From Zantedeschia hybrid cultivar (lineage: Eukaryota; Streptophyta; Magnoliopsida; Alismatales; Araceae), in assembly GCA_030544215.1 (NCBI GenBank), contig JARZZO010000001.1, positions 42,377,098 to 42,441,097 on the forward strand: DNA of 64,000 bases, in the 5' to 3' direction. Both the position numbers and the translations under genes were made by a program. This document shows, one piece after another, positions 10,896-22,882 of the stretch. The stretch's first letter is position 1, and every line of letters starts with the position of its first letter. The notes beneath the pieces are model-generated. The model did no database searches, was not told where the DNA came from, and saw only the letters and a program-made list of their open reading frames with translations.

Positions 10896-12220
10896 TGTAG
10901 ACACGCTAATTTTGACATCATTTTGAGTAAATTTCATATCATATAATAATGCCTCAGAATGGTTTGATATTTAATCATTGATTAATTTTTATTGATCTTT
11001 TTAAGTGTCGGGTTTAACAGACATGTTTAAGTTAATCAATTGAATTGATTTTAACTCAAATTTCAGTCAAAATATGAAAAAGTCTAAAAGACGTCGACCC
11101 ATGTGGACGCGATTTAGAGTTTATTCTTATTTTAATGTTTAAATTTGAATTTTAATTAATTTATTAATTAGCTAAAAGGCGTCTGTGAAGGCTGACGCGT
11201 TTTATGTTTCCTAAGCTGTTTTAACTTCTCTTCCGGATGTTTATCCTTATCTTAATTAGTGTAAAAGACGTCTTCACATGTAGACACGTTTTATCCAATA
11301 AAGATAAAGATAAGTTTTCCCGGATATTTATCCTTATCTTAATTAATCTGAAAGGCGTCAGCCATGGTGGACGCGTTTTAGATAATTACAGATAAAAATG
11401 AATTAATTAGTATTTATCTGTCGGTTAAGATAGATAAATTCTAGATTTTTCTATGTTAATCGCGAACGCAGAAAAAGCCTATAAATACCTTACATCTCGA
11501 AGAGAGAAAAAAAAGTGTGAAGCGTAATCTTGAATTAATTGAGCGATAGCGAGTTGAAGATCGGAGCAACAACGTCGGAACGCCGGAGCGCTGCCATTTC
11601 CAGAAGTCGGCGTCCCTTTCAAGAATCTTCATCCTTTCAAGGCTTCAACCGTTGGGCATAAGTGTTTCAATTTTGCATTTTCATTCTACATCTTCATTAA
11701 TTTCATTCTTCATAATCACTTCATGCAACACACACCACAGCATCACCTTTCAAAACCTATTTGATTTAAGGGGTTTCAAAGCCATTTAAACAAGTAAGTT
11801 TGCTGTTCAATTATATGCTTAAAATCATGATCAGTTTAGATATTGCTTCTATCTAAAGTTCTCATCATCATTATTTCTTCATTTCTCTCTGTTTCTACTG
11901 CACTCAACAACAACAAGAGAATCAAAAGGGGAAATCAAGCATGAAGCCAGAAGGACTTCTGGACGATCCTCAACCTCAAACTCAACAGCAAGAACAAAAG
12001 AACAAAGAAATGGCTCTCTTTCTTCAGCCGGCTGAGGAAGGGGAATCAAGGACTCGATATCTTCCGCATTCAAACAGGTAGGCGATTATATCTCTTTTGA
12101 AACTTTTAAGTTAAAAGTTTCTGGCGATCACTGCACTTAGTTGCTATTTTTAATAGGTTAGTTTACACTAAACAACATAGATTTTTCATGTTAATCACAC
12201 GAGCATTTTAAGCACCTACA
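10896..12220 (+). repeat. 3' LTR of element A
   Basis: The LTR is 1325 bp, opening TGTAGACACGC and closing ACCTACA. It matches the B LTRs in reverse (for example TAATTTTGACATCATTTT near the start and the AAACTTTT...GTTTC block near 12105-12130). The promoter TATAAATA is at 11480-11487. U3 holds a periodic palindrome array at 11006-11390. Downstream of the TATA box the LTR contains the purine/pyrimidine-rich leader, and it ends within a CA dinucleotide as expected. Confidence 0.9.
11006..11390. repeat. Periodic GCGTC palindrome array in U3 of LTR A
   Basis: Four clear palindromes start near 11084, 11173, 11262 and 11352, a period of about 89-90 bp; a decayed fifth is at 11006-11035. Each has AAAnGCGTC/AAAnACGTC and GAC(G/A)CGnTTT arms and a different middle. 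The array ends about 90 bp before the TATA box. Confidence 0.85.
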
Positions 12221-12433
12221 GCTGCGAAGCCAATCGGGAAAAATACCAACCCACTGGGATGGAACAACAACCCCTTAGATAGCGGCTGGCTACTCTAGCC
12301 TATCTAGCTCTAGGTGGTTCTGCATCCTCCTAACTACGAGTGACACTTCGAAGTGTACCACTCCCACACCGGTACTAGCTATTACCCTAGGGTACACCAG
12401 GTGACCCTCGCCTCCTAGGCGCCACCTTGTTGT
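12221..12433. repeat. Fragment of D-family LTR
   Basis: The stretch matches about 60175-60375 of block D: AACCCCTTAGATAGC, CTAGCTCTAGGTGGTT, CACACCGGTACTAGCTA and GGTACACCAGGTGACCCTC are shared. It is the insertion site shared by element A and the copia LTR, so D-family DNA was here before both. Confidence 0.75.
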
Positions 12434-12561
12434 TGTTAGTCTTAGGTGGCCTACAAGCTAATCTGACTACATAAATCTCGTTCGTTTATTAATATTAATG
12501 GCATTATTTCATTATGTGTAATTCGTTCTTTTTACCGTCTCATAATGAAATCCGTGAATAT
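12434..12561 (+). repeat. First part of a copia LTR, split by element B
   Basis: TGTTAGTCTTAGGTGGCC matches the LTR start of the copia element at 57070 (read on the minus strand). The sequence ends at GTGAATAT and continues at 32542 (GTGCGATATTGATC) beyond element B. The flanks AATAT (12557-12561) and ACTAT (32537-32541) are the target duplication with one mismatch. Confidence 0.85.
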
Positions 12562-13876
12562 TGTGAGTGCTCAAATAGTGATGTGTAATTATCATGAAAA
12601 TTCTGTTGTTTATGTGACAAATAAACCTATTAAAAACTATGTGATCGCCAGAAACTTTTGACTAAAAAGTTTCAAAAGAAAAAGATTGATCGCTTACCTA
12701 TTTTGGACGTGGGAGATGTTGAAGTTCTCGATTCTCCTACTTCAGCCGACTGAAGAAAAAGAGTCCTTCTGACTTTGTTCTTGCTTTGGATGCTTATGGG
12801 GCTTTGAGGATCGTGCATATTTCCTTGTTAATTGCTTCCTTTTGATCTCCTTTGTACCTTGCAAAAAGTGGAAAGAAAGAAAGAGGGAAAGAATATTAAG
12901 AACTCAAATAGTAGTAGTATCTATTCTGATAATGATTCTAATCATGCAATTTAAACGAATGAACTCACTTTTTCGTGGTCTTTGAAACCCCTTAATACAT
13001 GGATTGGAAAATAATGCTAGTGAGTGTGTGTTGTATAGAGTGATGTGATGAGATTATGATATAATATGATGAAAATATGAGAGAGATGCAGAAATCAATT
13101 AAGAAAAACTGAGTTGGATGGCCCCAGGAAAGCCTTGGTTCTTGAATGGATGAAGAAAGGACGAAGAGAGGATGAAGCTTGCGTCAAAACTCCTGGAAGT
13201 AGTAGCAGCGCCTCGATCCTTCAGCGTTTGGACGTCGTCTTTCTTAAAATCCTTCACTAATTTGCTAATAATTTTCGCACTCAAATTATCACTTTAATCA
13301 CTAACTATTACTATCTTTTTTAATGGCCAAGGACTTGGGGTATTTATAGACTTAAGTTCACGCGTCCGCGGTTACTTACAGATTAACGTGAAAGAGTTTG
13401 AAACCAATCCAACCAAGAAACAGATAAATACAGCTTAATTCATCATTATCTGTAATTAACTAAAACGTGTCGCCCATGGGTGACATCTTTTAGCTTAATT
13501 AAGATAAGTATAAACATCGGGAAGAAGAAACAGAAACACTTTAGGAAACCTAAATGGCGTCGTGACAAGCAGACGTCTTTTAGTTCATTAAGAAATTAAT
13601 TTAAAATCAAATTAATAATCAAAATAAGAATATAACCTTAAATGGCGTCTTCACTAGTCGACGTCTTTTAGAATTCTTCATATTTGATTAAAAATTTGAG
13701 TTAAAATGAATTTCATTAATAAACTTAAATTATGTCTGTCTGACTCGATGTCATTTAGATAATTAATCAAGAAAGATTAATAAAAATTAACTAATGATTA
13801 AATATCAGACCATTTTGAGGCATTATTATATGACATGAAATTTACTCAAAATGATGTCAAAATTAGCGTGTCTACA
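12562..13876 (-). repeat. 3' LTR of element B
   Basis: Read on the minus strand, this LTR starts TGTAGACACGC and ends GCACTCACA. It is nearly colinear with 31224-32536. The TATA signal (TATTTATA on plus, about 13340-13348) lies upstream of a leader that ends near 12565. Palindromes at 13461-13491, 13553-13584, 13643-13674 and a decayed one at 13727-13757 sit in U3. Confidence 0.92.
13461..13757. repeat. Periodic GCGTC palindrome array in U3 of 3' LTR B
   Basis: There are three clear units at about 90-bp spacing and one decayed unit. The middles differ from unit to unit, but each is the same as its partner in the 5' LTR (32121-32417), apart from a few substitutions. They therefore reflect the ancestral LTR. 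Confidence 0.85.
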
Positions 13877-15230
13877 GCTGCCTCACCTTGGCATCGTCTT
13901 TGCAAGGGAGTGAAATGAAATGGAATGTACTGAAAAGGTGATGCCAAGGTGTGATGAGACACGCTCTCAACATCACATGAATGGAATTTTTCTCAAAATC
14001 ATCAATGAAGATAACTAAAAAATATCGATGGAATCAATCCTGTTTGGATGAGATAGACAAAGAAATAAAATAAAGTCGATCAACCTGCACGATTGGGAAG
14101 TACCCTAGGTCACAAACCCTGCAGGTTTCATCATGAGGAGCGATTGCCAACCAATGTAGACGTGCTGCAACCATGATAGATCTTAAAAGAAAACAAGAAT
14201 GTTGGATAAAAAATCCAAGAAAAGATATAATTCTAAGGATATCTTCAAGCGAACCTCAAAGATAATCAAGATATTCAATTTAGAATGGAATATTTCATAT
14301 CATGTTAGAATTATTCGATCAATGGTCTGAAACTTAATCAGTAATTAATTCTTATCATAATTATATCAAAGTCCTACATGATGCATGCTGGGCTAAAATA
14401 AAAATATAAAATCAAATAAAATATAAATTAATCAAGGATAATATTGTTAAATTGTCATTAATGAGTCAAGATATAAATTCTTGCAATTCAGTGCTAAGCT
14501 GAAGCTTGTTTATCCACGTACTGTTTCACAAAAGTGGAACCATCGTCCTCACTAATTAATAATCCAACGGCCTATCCGTGCGATCAAGAATTCTCTGGAA
14601 TTATCTTTATTTTTGTTGAAGGAGAACTCAAATTCCAGTTTCATCAAAATCACAAGGTCCTTGATATAGTCTAATAAATATTTAACATATAGTAATACTA
14701 ATGCAAATCAATCACATGAAGGAATACAAGGGATAGAGATAACTGTCTTTTTAGCCACGGTCAAGACTCATAAACTCCTACAATGGGATATTCTTGAAAA
14801 TTTTCAACTTTGCAATCATTTCTTTGAATTTCCTGCACTAAGAAATCATCAATAACTTCAAGCAAGTATTTAATTAAGCATCAAAATATGGATAAACATT
14901 GAATTTCGGGCAAATAACAGAAAACCCGAAAAAGCATCGTGTCGCGCCGACGCCGTTAAGTCCATTCAAAACACGTTGCTGTTCTACGACGCCTTTTAAG
15001 TCGCAGAAACAGGTTCTGGCTGTCTTCAATCCAGATTTCAACTCTCTCCATGCACATCCCTTCTCCAATATGCAAAAGCCTTTTCAACTTTGCAAATCTC
15101 TCTATATAAGGTTCCTTAACTTGTATCAAGGTAAATCCAACCATAATCTAGAGATTGAAGCAAGGAATTCTCTTCAAAGTTCAAAGGAAATCAAGGTTTT
15201 TAAGGTTTCAAGAAGAAGCTTAAGAACAAG
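13877..15230. other. 3' noncoding region of B and promoter of antisense gene 2
   Basis: No gene is seen. The stretch aligns inverted with 9538-10895 of A. It contains the 12-bp inverted repeat (13884-13951), GCGTC-type palindromes at 14937-14960 and 14970-15000, and TATATAAG at 15098-15105 upstream of the gene 2 start codon. Confidence 0.75.
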
Positions 15231-16631
15231 ATGGATTCTTCAAGCAAGAGGATGAATAAGACGCTAGAGAAGCTCTCTGTTGTGAAGGATCATCTTAGTG
15301 AGAGAGATCCTAACTTCCAAGTAAGTTAAATCCTTTCTTCTTTCAATGCTTCTTCTTAAATTTCCTTTTTTTCTCCATAGAATTATAGCAACTCTCTCTT
15401 TTTATTCTTCTAGGCATATCCTTTGTTTCTCGGCCCAAGAAAATTCACATCCCTTCCTTGGATTCGCAAGCTTGCTAAAAGTATTACTATTTTCATGCAA
15501 TCTTTTGTTTCCAAGTGGAATATCCAAGGTCTAGTAGTCCATGAAAAGCACTACAAGAGTTCAAACGTGGACTGGGCGGCTATGGGTGCCTTGATTGAAT
15601 TGTGGCATCCTCAAACTCATACTTTCCTCTTTCCTAAATTTGAATCCACTATTCTTCTTGAAGAGGCTGAACTCCTATTGGGCCTTCTTAAGATCAAGTT
15701 GAACAATAATGAAGTGATTCTGAATAAGATGGATCTGATGAGAGAAAAGATCACAGGTCAACAATTGTTGATGAAGATCATGAAGGATCCAAAAGAAGTT
15801 AAAGGATGCCTCACTAAAAAAGGAATTAACCTTGCAAAGCTAGTAGAGTGGACTTTATACGAGATTAAAGATTTTAGAGAGGATGACACTGAGAACGTGA
15901 TGAAAGCATTCACCACGTGTCTAGCTGGAGCTCCATTCTTTCTTGCTCAAGACAACATACTGGAGGATGATCAAGTCAGTGCAATCTGCGAGATCTTTGA
16001 AGGAAGATAGATCGGCACAACAATTTTAGCTTATCTCTACAGTGGGCTCTCTGTAGCATCTACAAGTCAGCCTCCCTATGGTTGCATACTTCTCTTCGCT
16101 CTGTGGGTTGAGTTGCACTTCAAATTTGAATACCACACTAGAAATTCTGCAAGACCATCTCAAATTTATCAGAATAGTCCTATCTTCCATATTTCCAATA
16201 TTGTGAAATTCAATGAGAGGATGATCAATTGAGTGCCCAAACTCAAGACTTGAGCTGATTGGAGAGATTATCTGAGGACAATGTCATTAAATGGGTTCGA
16301 CTCTTCACCACTTGCCCTCATACGAAAACCAATTCGAGTACGCCGTGCAGCGGGTGCAGAGCTTAAACTAATTGGGGCTACTGAGTTCGTTTTGTACAAT
16401 TCTCATCGATGTCATACTCAACTCAGCCTGCCTCGCTATGAACTTCTTGAGTTTTCCTATACATCTCCAATCAAGAAGCGTGCCTTGGAATCCGATGAAG
16501 ACTTTGAAGCGACTGAACTTATAGTTACATTATGGAATATTAGCTTCAATCATCGTGTAAAATCCTCTCAACAAACAAATAGAGGATTATCATATCCATA
16601 TATAATGGGACTTCAGGAAATTCGTCATTGA
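15231..16631 (+). pseudogene. Antisense gene 2 of element B (PMD-like), three nonsense codons
   Basis: Exon 1 is 15231-15320 (MDSSSKRMNKTLEKL..., GTAAGT donor). Exon 2 is 15414-16631 (acceptor TTCTAG). The protein is colinear with the A copy, including W..PQTHTF.FPKFE.TILLEEAELLLGL and RVRRAAGAELKLIGATEF. Stops are at 16008 (TAG), 16230 (TGA) and 16251 (TGA, where A has CGA Arg). There is no frameshift along 406 codons, so decay is by substitution. It is oriented against pol, with its own TATA box. Confidence 0.8.
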
Positions 16632-17469
16632 AGATTCTTTTTTATCTTTTCCTTTTTGATGTAAATAATTTATTTCCAATAAAGAATTGTTCCTTTATGC
16701 CTTGAAATTCATCCTTAATCTTCTGTGACTTGTCCAAGATTTATCCTCTAATAAAAACTTGATTTTTCCTTTAAATATGATTTCTGGGTGTAAATAGCAT
16801 CGTCCATCCAAGATGCATTTCAATCATAATTAATTTCTGAAATTTAGAGATCAATTCCTTAAAAACCCAGTTTATGCTTAAAACGCATCTACCCTTGTAG
16901 ACACCGTTCAACTAAAAATCATTTTCCATAAATTAGAGATTAATCCTGAAAATCGCATTTATGCTTAAAAAGCGTCCTTACGCGTAGACGTCTTTCAATT
17001 CTCTCTCTTACTTTTCCCCAGAATTATACCATTAATTCTGTGATTAATCCACTGAAACGCGTCGTCCAGACAAGACGCGTTTAATCATTGACCGTGGTAC
17101 GGTTCTGACCAGAATTGGCGGTTTAACCTGAAACGCGTTGCTCGGTAAAGACACCTTTTACCCGATTTCAAACCCCTGCCTTGCCGCCTCAATTTAAGTT
17201 CACTGAATGGCGTCGCTGTCCGTCGACACGTTTTAACTTCTCCAAACAGAACCTACGAAAGCCCCCTTTCTTCCTCATTCTCTCAAAACTCTTTCTCTCT
17301 CTTGTTTTCACCTTCCTCTCCGGCGACTCCCCACACTTTCCGACGATCATCGTCGAAGCACTTCGCCACCATCCATCCTCTCCAACAAGCCCCCTTCAAG
17401 CTCTCTCTCTCTCAACCAATCCAAGCTTCTCTCTCTACTCGACCTCTTTCTTACTCACTCTCCTTCGCC
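16632..17469. promoter_or_regulatory. Intergenic region between the two antisense genes of B, with GCGTC palindromes
   Basis: No gene is seen. Palindromes lie at about 16878-16909, 16966-17000, 17054-17084, 17130-17161 and 17204-17236, spaced about 70-90 bp. A CT-rich leader (17275-17460) precedes the gene 1 start codon. The arrangement mirrors 7509-8162 in A. Confidence 0.7.
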
Positions 17470-20388
17470 ATGGAGTATGGAGGATCGAGCAAAGCTAAGG
17501 TGGTGGTAAAGAGGCGATGGACCACCTCCCTCCCGGTGGTCCCAGTGGTAGAAATCCACGAAGAAGCGCCGGCCGACCTCGCGGCGGTGGCGGCTTTCTT
17601 GGAAGAGGAAGATGCTCCACCCGCGGCGGCGGGAGAAGAAGAAGAAGTAGAGGGCGACCTCCATCTGGTAAGCTTCTATGGATGCTCTTTTTTTAGATGA
17701 ATGGAATGAGGGAAATGGGAGAAAAGGGGAGAAAGGGGCTTGTTGGAAGAAGCCCGAAAATCGGGTTTGAATGGCATCCAGACCAGGTGACGCCTTTCAA
17801 AGGGCGTCGCCATGGTCCGACGCCATTCAAAGGGAATTTTAATTTTTTATTAGAGTAGAAAATGGGTTTAAATGGTGTCAAGGTATGTGGACGCCTTTCA
17901 ATGGGCGTCCATGTTTCTCGACGCCTTTTAGTTAGAATATTTTATTGATTTTCTATGTCTATTGACTGATGAAATTTTCTTGAATTGTTTGTAGGGGACA
18001 ATGAGGGCCCGAATTTCATGGGACTTAGTGATAGGGGCCTATCGGGGACTTCCGGATTTCCAAATGGTGGTCCTGCGCCGGATGGGATTCGGCGAGATCT
18101 TGGAGATCGAGCCATTTTGGCTCGATTTGGTTCTCCTGTAGGCGCTCATGGAGCATTGGCATGCAGAGAGTCGGGCATTCTTAATGTCCTGGGGCCACAT
18201 GGTCCGAAGTCTAGAAGATGTGGCCAAGATCACTGGCCTCAGGGTAGAGGGTAGACTGGTGAGCAAGGTGACTTACCCCGATTACCGTGGGATGGCTGAG
18301 GCCCTGCTAGGGATAGAGGTATCTAGCCTAGATAGGGAGTCTAGGATAGTCCCTAGGGTAGAGGTAGAGGTTGGTTTAGGATTAGTTGAGCGCCGGCGTC
18401 GGTCTGACGAGACCCGGGAGGAGTTTAAGGGTAGATTAGCCGAGTCCTCTTCTGCTGTTTTTTATAGAGACCCTAGCTAGGTAGATGAGGTAGATAGGCA
18501 GTTAAGGGTCTTTCTTGTTTTCTTTTTTGGTCGGTTGTTTTTCGGCACGAAAGGCGACCATATTCATTGTAGGTTTCTTTTCCTTTTAGATGATTTAGAG
18601 AGTCTGCATGAGTATGCATAGGGTGCAGCCCTCCTGGCCCACCTGTTCGCCAATCTCTCCGCGGTCACGCCGGACCGCGAGACGACTGTCAGCGGCTTCT
18701 CGCCGTTCCTCCAAGTATTAAGTTATTTTAATTATTTGTTTATGATATGAAATGCAATGAAATGATGCTTCTCTAACTTATGTGTTCATGTGTGCAGGTT
18801 TAGAGTTACTATTATTTTCCGCTCGGCCGAGCGAGGATCGTGAGGTTGGACGCTGTCCCGTTGGCAGCCAATAGTGGACACAGCCCCGCAGCACCACCAG
18901 CTGACGGCCCTCCACCGTCAATTCTTCGATTATCCAGAACTCCTGATAAGTCTTTAATTTATTCAATTTTATTAAATGCAATGTTTCATTTATCAAACGC
19001 CATTTATTTATGTATGAATGCATCTAACTTATATGCAGGTGATCTGGCGCCCATACTTGGGCATGGGCGAGGAGGGCCAGCTGTGGGTGACAGCTGGTCG
19101 GAGATGGTTCGGGAGGCAGATGTGGCTCTACTGTCTCAACGAAATCGAGCCGCTCCGCCTCTGTCTAGTGATGAGGACGCTGGGCCTCCACCATGAATGG
19201 GTGGATGAGGAGGTCCCGGAGGGAGTTGGGAGGAGCATGAGGGGCAAGCAAGCCCTTACGGACCGGCGTGCCAAGTTCTTGGAGCAATACGAGGACTGGC
19301 ACCGCCGGGGCGTACGGGTGGAGTCCCACGCGGAGAGTAGCGATGCTTACCTTCAACAGTACCGGGCCCATTACGCCGACCAGTTGCGGCTCCTCCATCC
19401 ACTCGATGTAAGTATGATTCATGCTTCTTTCATTTTATTGTTATCTTAATTTATATTTGTGAATGAATGTATGTATGGATGATATGTAGGATGCACGAGA
19501 TGCAGTGATTATCGACCTCCGGGCCCGCCTACATGATGCGGAGGTCCAGTTGGAACAAGTCCAGAAGGAGCTCTTCGACTTGGTATGTATGCATGACGTG
19601 TATGAGTATTTTAATTAGTTAATTTGTTTTGACGATTAGCCATTGACGGTCATTCTTTTGGTGCAGCGAGCTGTCTATACCCAAGCGGCTCCCTCTTGAC
19701 ATGGAGCCTCATCTTCTGCCCCGCTAGCTGCTTACGAGGCTACCATTACTGACCTCCAGAGTCAGCTTGCCTCTGCCATCCACCGGGCTTCTCTTGTGGA
19801 GGAGGATCGGGTTGCTCGAGTGAGTCCCAATTCCTTTGACTTTCCTTAGTAAATTTGATGTTGATTACCTTGAACTAACAACGTCTTCTCTTGTAGGTTG
19901 CCGAGCTTCAGGAAGCCCTTCAGAGGGCTGAGGCGGAGCTGGAGCAGTCTCGTGCTGCAGCTGTGCGAGCCCAGGCCGATGCTGTACGCATCAGGGCTTT
20001 GGAGGAGCAGCTGGCACGCCTCTCCAGCGACGATCTTCCTCGAGAGCTTACACGTCTCCAGACTCGTCTGGAGATACTTACCGAGGACCGAAAGCGGGAG
20101 CGACAGGAGCGGCAGTGGGTTGATGCTGAGATGAGCGCCCTTCGGGTCCAGCTTGGCGTTGCGGAGCACGAGCGACGCAGCGTGGAGGAGCGTAACCGAC
20201 GTGCCCGCCAGCGAGCGCAGGAAAGGGGGCATGGGAGTGCGTTCACCGCGAGCGTGGCCATATCATCGGGCCAAGCTGGACCGAGCCTGATGGGGCCTCC
20301 TCCTCCGCCTAGCCGAGGACCGACACCGGATGCTCCTGATGAGGCTCAGAGCCAATTCGATGAAGGGGCCGGGGAGAGTCAGCCGTGA
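17470..20388 (+). pseudogene. Antisense gene 1 of element B (MAIN/MAIL1-like PMD), decayed
   Basis: Exons by homology and splice sites are 17470-17667, 17995-18714, 18798-18945, 19039-19407, 19490-19582, 19667-19819 and 19897-20388. Exons 2, 4, 5 and 6 match A exactly in length (720, 369, 93 and 153 nt). Damage: TAG at 18139 and 18478 (CAG in A), TAG at 18619 (TGG in A), TAG in the second codon of exon 3, an 11-bp deletion in exon 3, donor GT changed to AT at 18946, and TGA at 19697. The domain order (acidic exon 1, PMD core, coiled-coil exon 7 with Pro-rich tail) is still clear. The gene is dead in B, but its old exon frame independently confirms the splice model drawn for A. Confidence 0.85.
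17768..17936. repeat. Two GCGTC palindrome doublets in intron 1 of antisense gene 1 (B)
   Basis: 17768-17835 and 17872-17936 each contain two palindromes sharing a junction such as GACGCCTTTCAA + GGGCGTC. Similar doublets lie in the A intron (7189-7250) and in block D (60669-60926). Confidence 0.8.
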
Positions 20389-21805
20389 GGGCTGCTTATG
20401 TAGTTTTTTTTTTTTTTTTAATTTGTGAATCATGTACAAAATATCTTTTGATATATATATGAAACTTTTGCCTTCAACTTTTGTGCCTTGTGTCTTTAAC
20501 CTTGTGCCCTGTACATGACTTAGCAAACAGGTTAAGTATCTATTCAGGCTTAGCCCCTTGTCAAGTTAAGTAACCGATCAATCAATCCTTTTCTTGATAG
20601 AAGGGTCAAGGGGCGTAGCCTTTATTAACAAAGGAAATAATAATTGAACTGAAGAAAATAACGGAGTAAGATGCAACGTACAAGCATGCAGATGCTCGCT
20701 GAAAATAAAGGAATGAAGTACACCAAATGTTACAAGAAGATGCTAATTGAAATATTTTTGATTTTGAAATATTCATTTTGTTTGGGTTTTGGAACATATA
20801 TATTTTTTTGGATTTTGACATATCTATCTTTGTTTTTAGATTTTAGAAATATCTATTTTTTTTTGAATTTTGAGATATGTATCCTTTTTTGGATTTTGAA
20901 ATATATATATATTTTTGGATTTTGAGATATGTACTTTTTTTGAATTTTGAAATATGTATTTTTTTTGAATTTTGAGATATGTACTTTTTTTAGATTTTAA
21001 AATATGTATTTTTTTTGGATTTTGAGATATGTACCTTTTTTTGGATTTTGGAACAATGTGCAAACTAAAAGACCAGCATGGCACTCAGATCAAAAGAACA
21101 TATTCATTTATTAACTTAATTCTCAAATTGTTCTTCAATAATCTAACTTAGACTCATCGTGGTTGAATTTGTGTTTTTATTCGTGATCCCATTCGATGGT
21201 CTGACCCTTAGTCAATCTAGACCGTTGCTTAAGCTTGGAGTACGCCTCTTCAGAAAGAAATGAAGAATTTATTTATAAAGCCCACGAGAAGGTTCCGGAG
21301 ACCTAAAAAGATATTCCTTTCTTACCTTAATATCTGTTGGGGTTCGGTCACTTTCTTTCCGGGGTATTTATCGACCTTGCGTTCCCTTTTATTTCACTTC
21401 ATGGCCTTGATGTAACGTTTGTATTGTAATGGCCTTGATATTTGATATTTGGCTTTTGTCTTTTGCTTTTTCTTTTTCTTTCATGGGACGGATCTGCCCA
21501 TTTTTTATTATGACGGCCTCCTGCTAAGATGACGGGTATTCTTGGTAGTTTATTCTAAGCCTCGTTCCGACATCGTGGGCCAAGTGTAAAAACATAGTTT
21601 TTAAAAAAGAATGATTTGCACTTTACACCCTTAGTCAAGCTTTTGGTATTCTTTCGGACTTCTCATCTCTTGTTACTCACGAATCAAACGTGTCAGTATG
21701 TGTAGTAATGTGTTTGAATTAAATTATCCAGACTGATAAGGGAATTTGAGTTTTTAAATTTTCTGATTCAATTGGTCTTTGCACTATACTGATCGACTCT
21801 TTAAC
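20389..21805. other. Noncoding segment of B between antisense gene 1 and integrase, with T-rich minisatellite
   Basis: No gene is seen. The minisatellite at 20745-21060 has 26-29-bp units (TTTTTGAATTTTGAGATATGTA-like, mixed with GGATTTTG variants). It is the inverted counterpart of 4085-4285 in A. The rest aligns inverted with 3336-4637. Confidence 0.8.
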
Positions 21806-22882
21806 CTAAGGGTAGTATTTCTTAAGATACAGACCGTTCCAGGGGTGAGTTAACTCTTGCCCTTCTGCATTAACTAGACGGTAAGCGTTACCAGGAAAAG
21901 CATGCGATATGACATATGGTCCTTCCCAATTGGGTTGGAGCTTAGAACGAGGACCACTAGGTTTTACAAAGATTCTTTTGACGACCATTTCACCAACTTT
22001 GAACTTACGTTCAATGACTTTCTTTTGATAAAAATGTGCTAATCTATTTTGATATACTCTTGCATGATTAACAGTTGACCATCTTTTCTCGTCTAGGAGT
22101 TCCAATTGAGTAAGGAGTGCTGAGCGGTGCTCATCAATGGAGAATTCCTTATTCAATTGTACTTTTAATGACGGTACGAGGATCTCGTATGGAACTACCA
22201 CCTCCATTCCAAATGTTAAGGAATAAGGTGTCTGCCCAGTGGGCGTGCGGATTGAAGTTTGGTATGTCCATAGAGTCTCAATCAATTTTTCTGGCCAGTA
22301 TGTGAATTTATTAGACTTACACGTTTTTTTGATGATTTTTATCAAAGTCTTGTTAGTTGTCTCTGCTTGGCCATTGCCTTGCAGATAATATGGAGACGAA
22401 TGATGCAATGCAATTTTATACCTGTTGCAGAGGTCCTTCAGTTCTTGTAACACGAACTGCGGTCCATTGTCGGTGACGATGGTGCTTGGAATTTCAAATC
22501 TTGTGATGATACTCTTCATGATGAATTTGCAGATGGTTGATGCTTTGACTTCCGTGTATGCTTTGGCTTCTGCCCACTTGATGAAGTATTTCGTTGCCGT
22601 GAGAATAAAGGACTTCTGCTTAATGCCGGAATCAGGATTGCCAAGGGGTCCAATGACATCGAAAGCCCACATAGAGAAAAGCCATGGGAAGGAAATATGA
22701 TGGAGTGAAGATGCAGGAGAATGGATCCTGTCGACGTGAAGTTGACACTTGGCACACCTACAGACATATCCTACACAATCTTCTTCCATAGTCGGCCAAT
22801 AGAATCCTTGTCTAAGGATCTTCTTTGCTAGCATTTGTCCATTAACATGGCCACCGCAAACTCCAGCATGAGCTCCTTCCAT
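21806..22882 (-). CDS. Element B pol: integrase
   Basis: This is an open frame of 358 codons, the same length as the A segment. It shows the His/Cys zinc module (HAGVCGGHVNG...CAKCQLH), the catalytic blocks WAFDVIGPL, IVTDNGPQF and YYLQGNGQAE, and the C-terminal WEGPYVISHAFPGNAYRL. All three acidic catalytic residues appear kept. The frame continues upstream past a GAG where A has TAG (Glu-Leu-Trp-Lys). Confidence 0.9.
   Translation of the reverse strand: MEGAHAGVCGGHVNGQMLAKKILRQGFYWPTMEEDCVGYVCRCAKCQLHVDRIHSPASSLHHISFPWLFSMWAFDVIGPLGNPDSGIKQKSFILTATKYFIKWAEAKAYTEVKASTICKFIMKSIITRFEIPSTIVTDNGPQFVLQELKDLCNRYKIALHHSSPYYLQGNGQAETTNKTLIKIIKKTCKSNKFTYWPEKLIETLWTYQTSIRTPTGQTPYSLTFGMEVVVPYEILVPSLKVQLNKEFSIDEHRSALLTQLELLDEKRWSTVNHARVYQNRLAHFYQKKVIERKFKVGEMVVKRIFVKPSGPRSKLQPNWEGPYVISHAFPGNAYRLVNAEGQELTHPWNGLYLKKYYP

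Larger units (their letters stand above)
1..12220 (+). mobile_element. Ty3/gypsy Tat-type LTR retrotransposon A (5' end outside window)
   Basis: The window opens inside pol, just before the reverse transcriptase. The order is RT, Ty3-type RNase H, a second plant-type RNase H, then integrase. A 7.5-kb 3' segment with two genes on the opposite strand follows, and then the 3' LTR. The second RNase H and the long post-integrase segment with antisense genes are features of the Tat branch of Ty3/gypsy elements (family knowledge). Gag, protease and the 5' LTR lie left of the window. Pol carries one 1-bp frameshift and one nonsense codon, while both antisense genes are largely open. A is therefore better preserved than its sister B (12562-32536). 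The 3' end was set by alignment to the LTRs of B and of copy C (43916-45209). Confidence 0.9.

Noticed and set aside
10996..11390. Regularly spaced palindromes resembling a CRISPR array
   Set aside because: The host is a plant, the repeats lie in an LTR upstream of a TATA box, the spacers between them are AT-rich and partly similar, and there are no cas genes.
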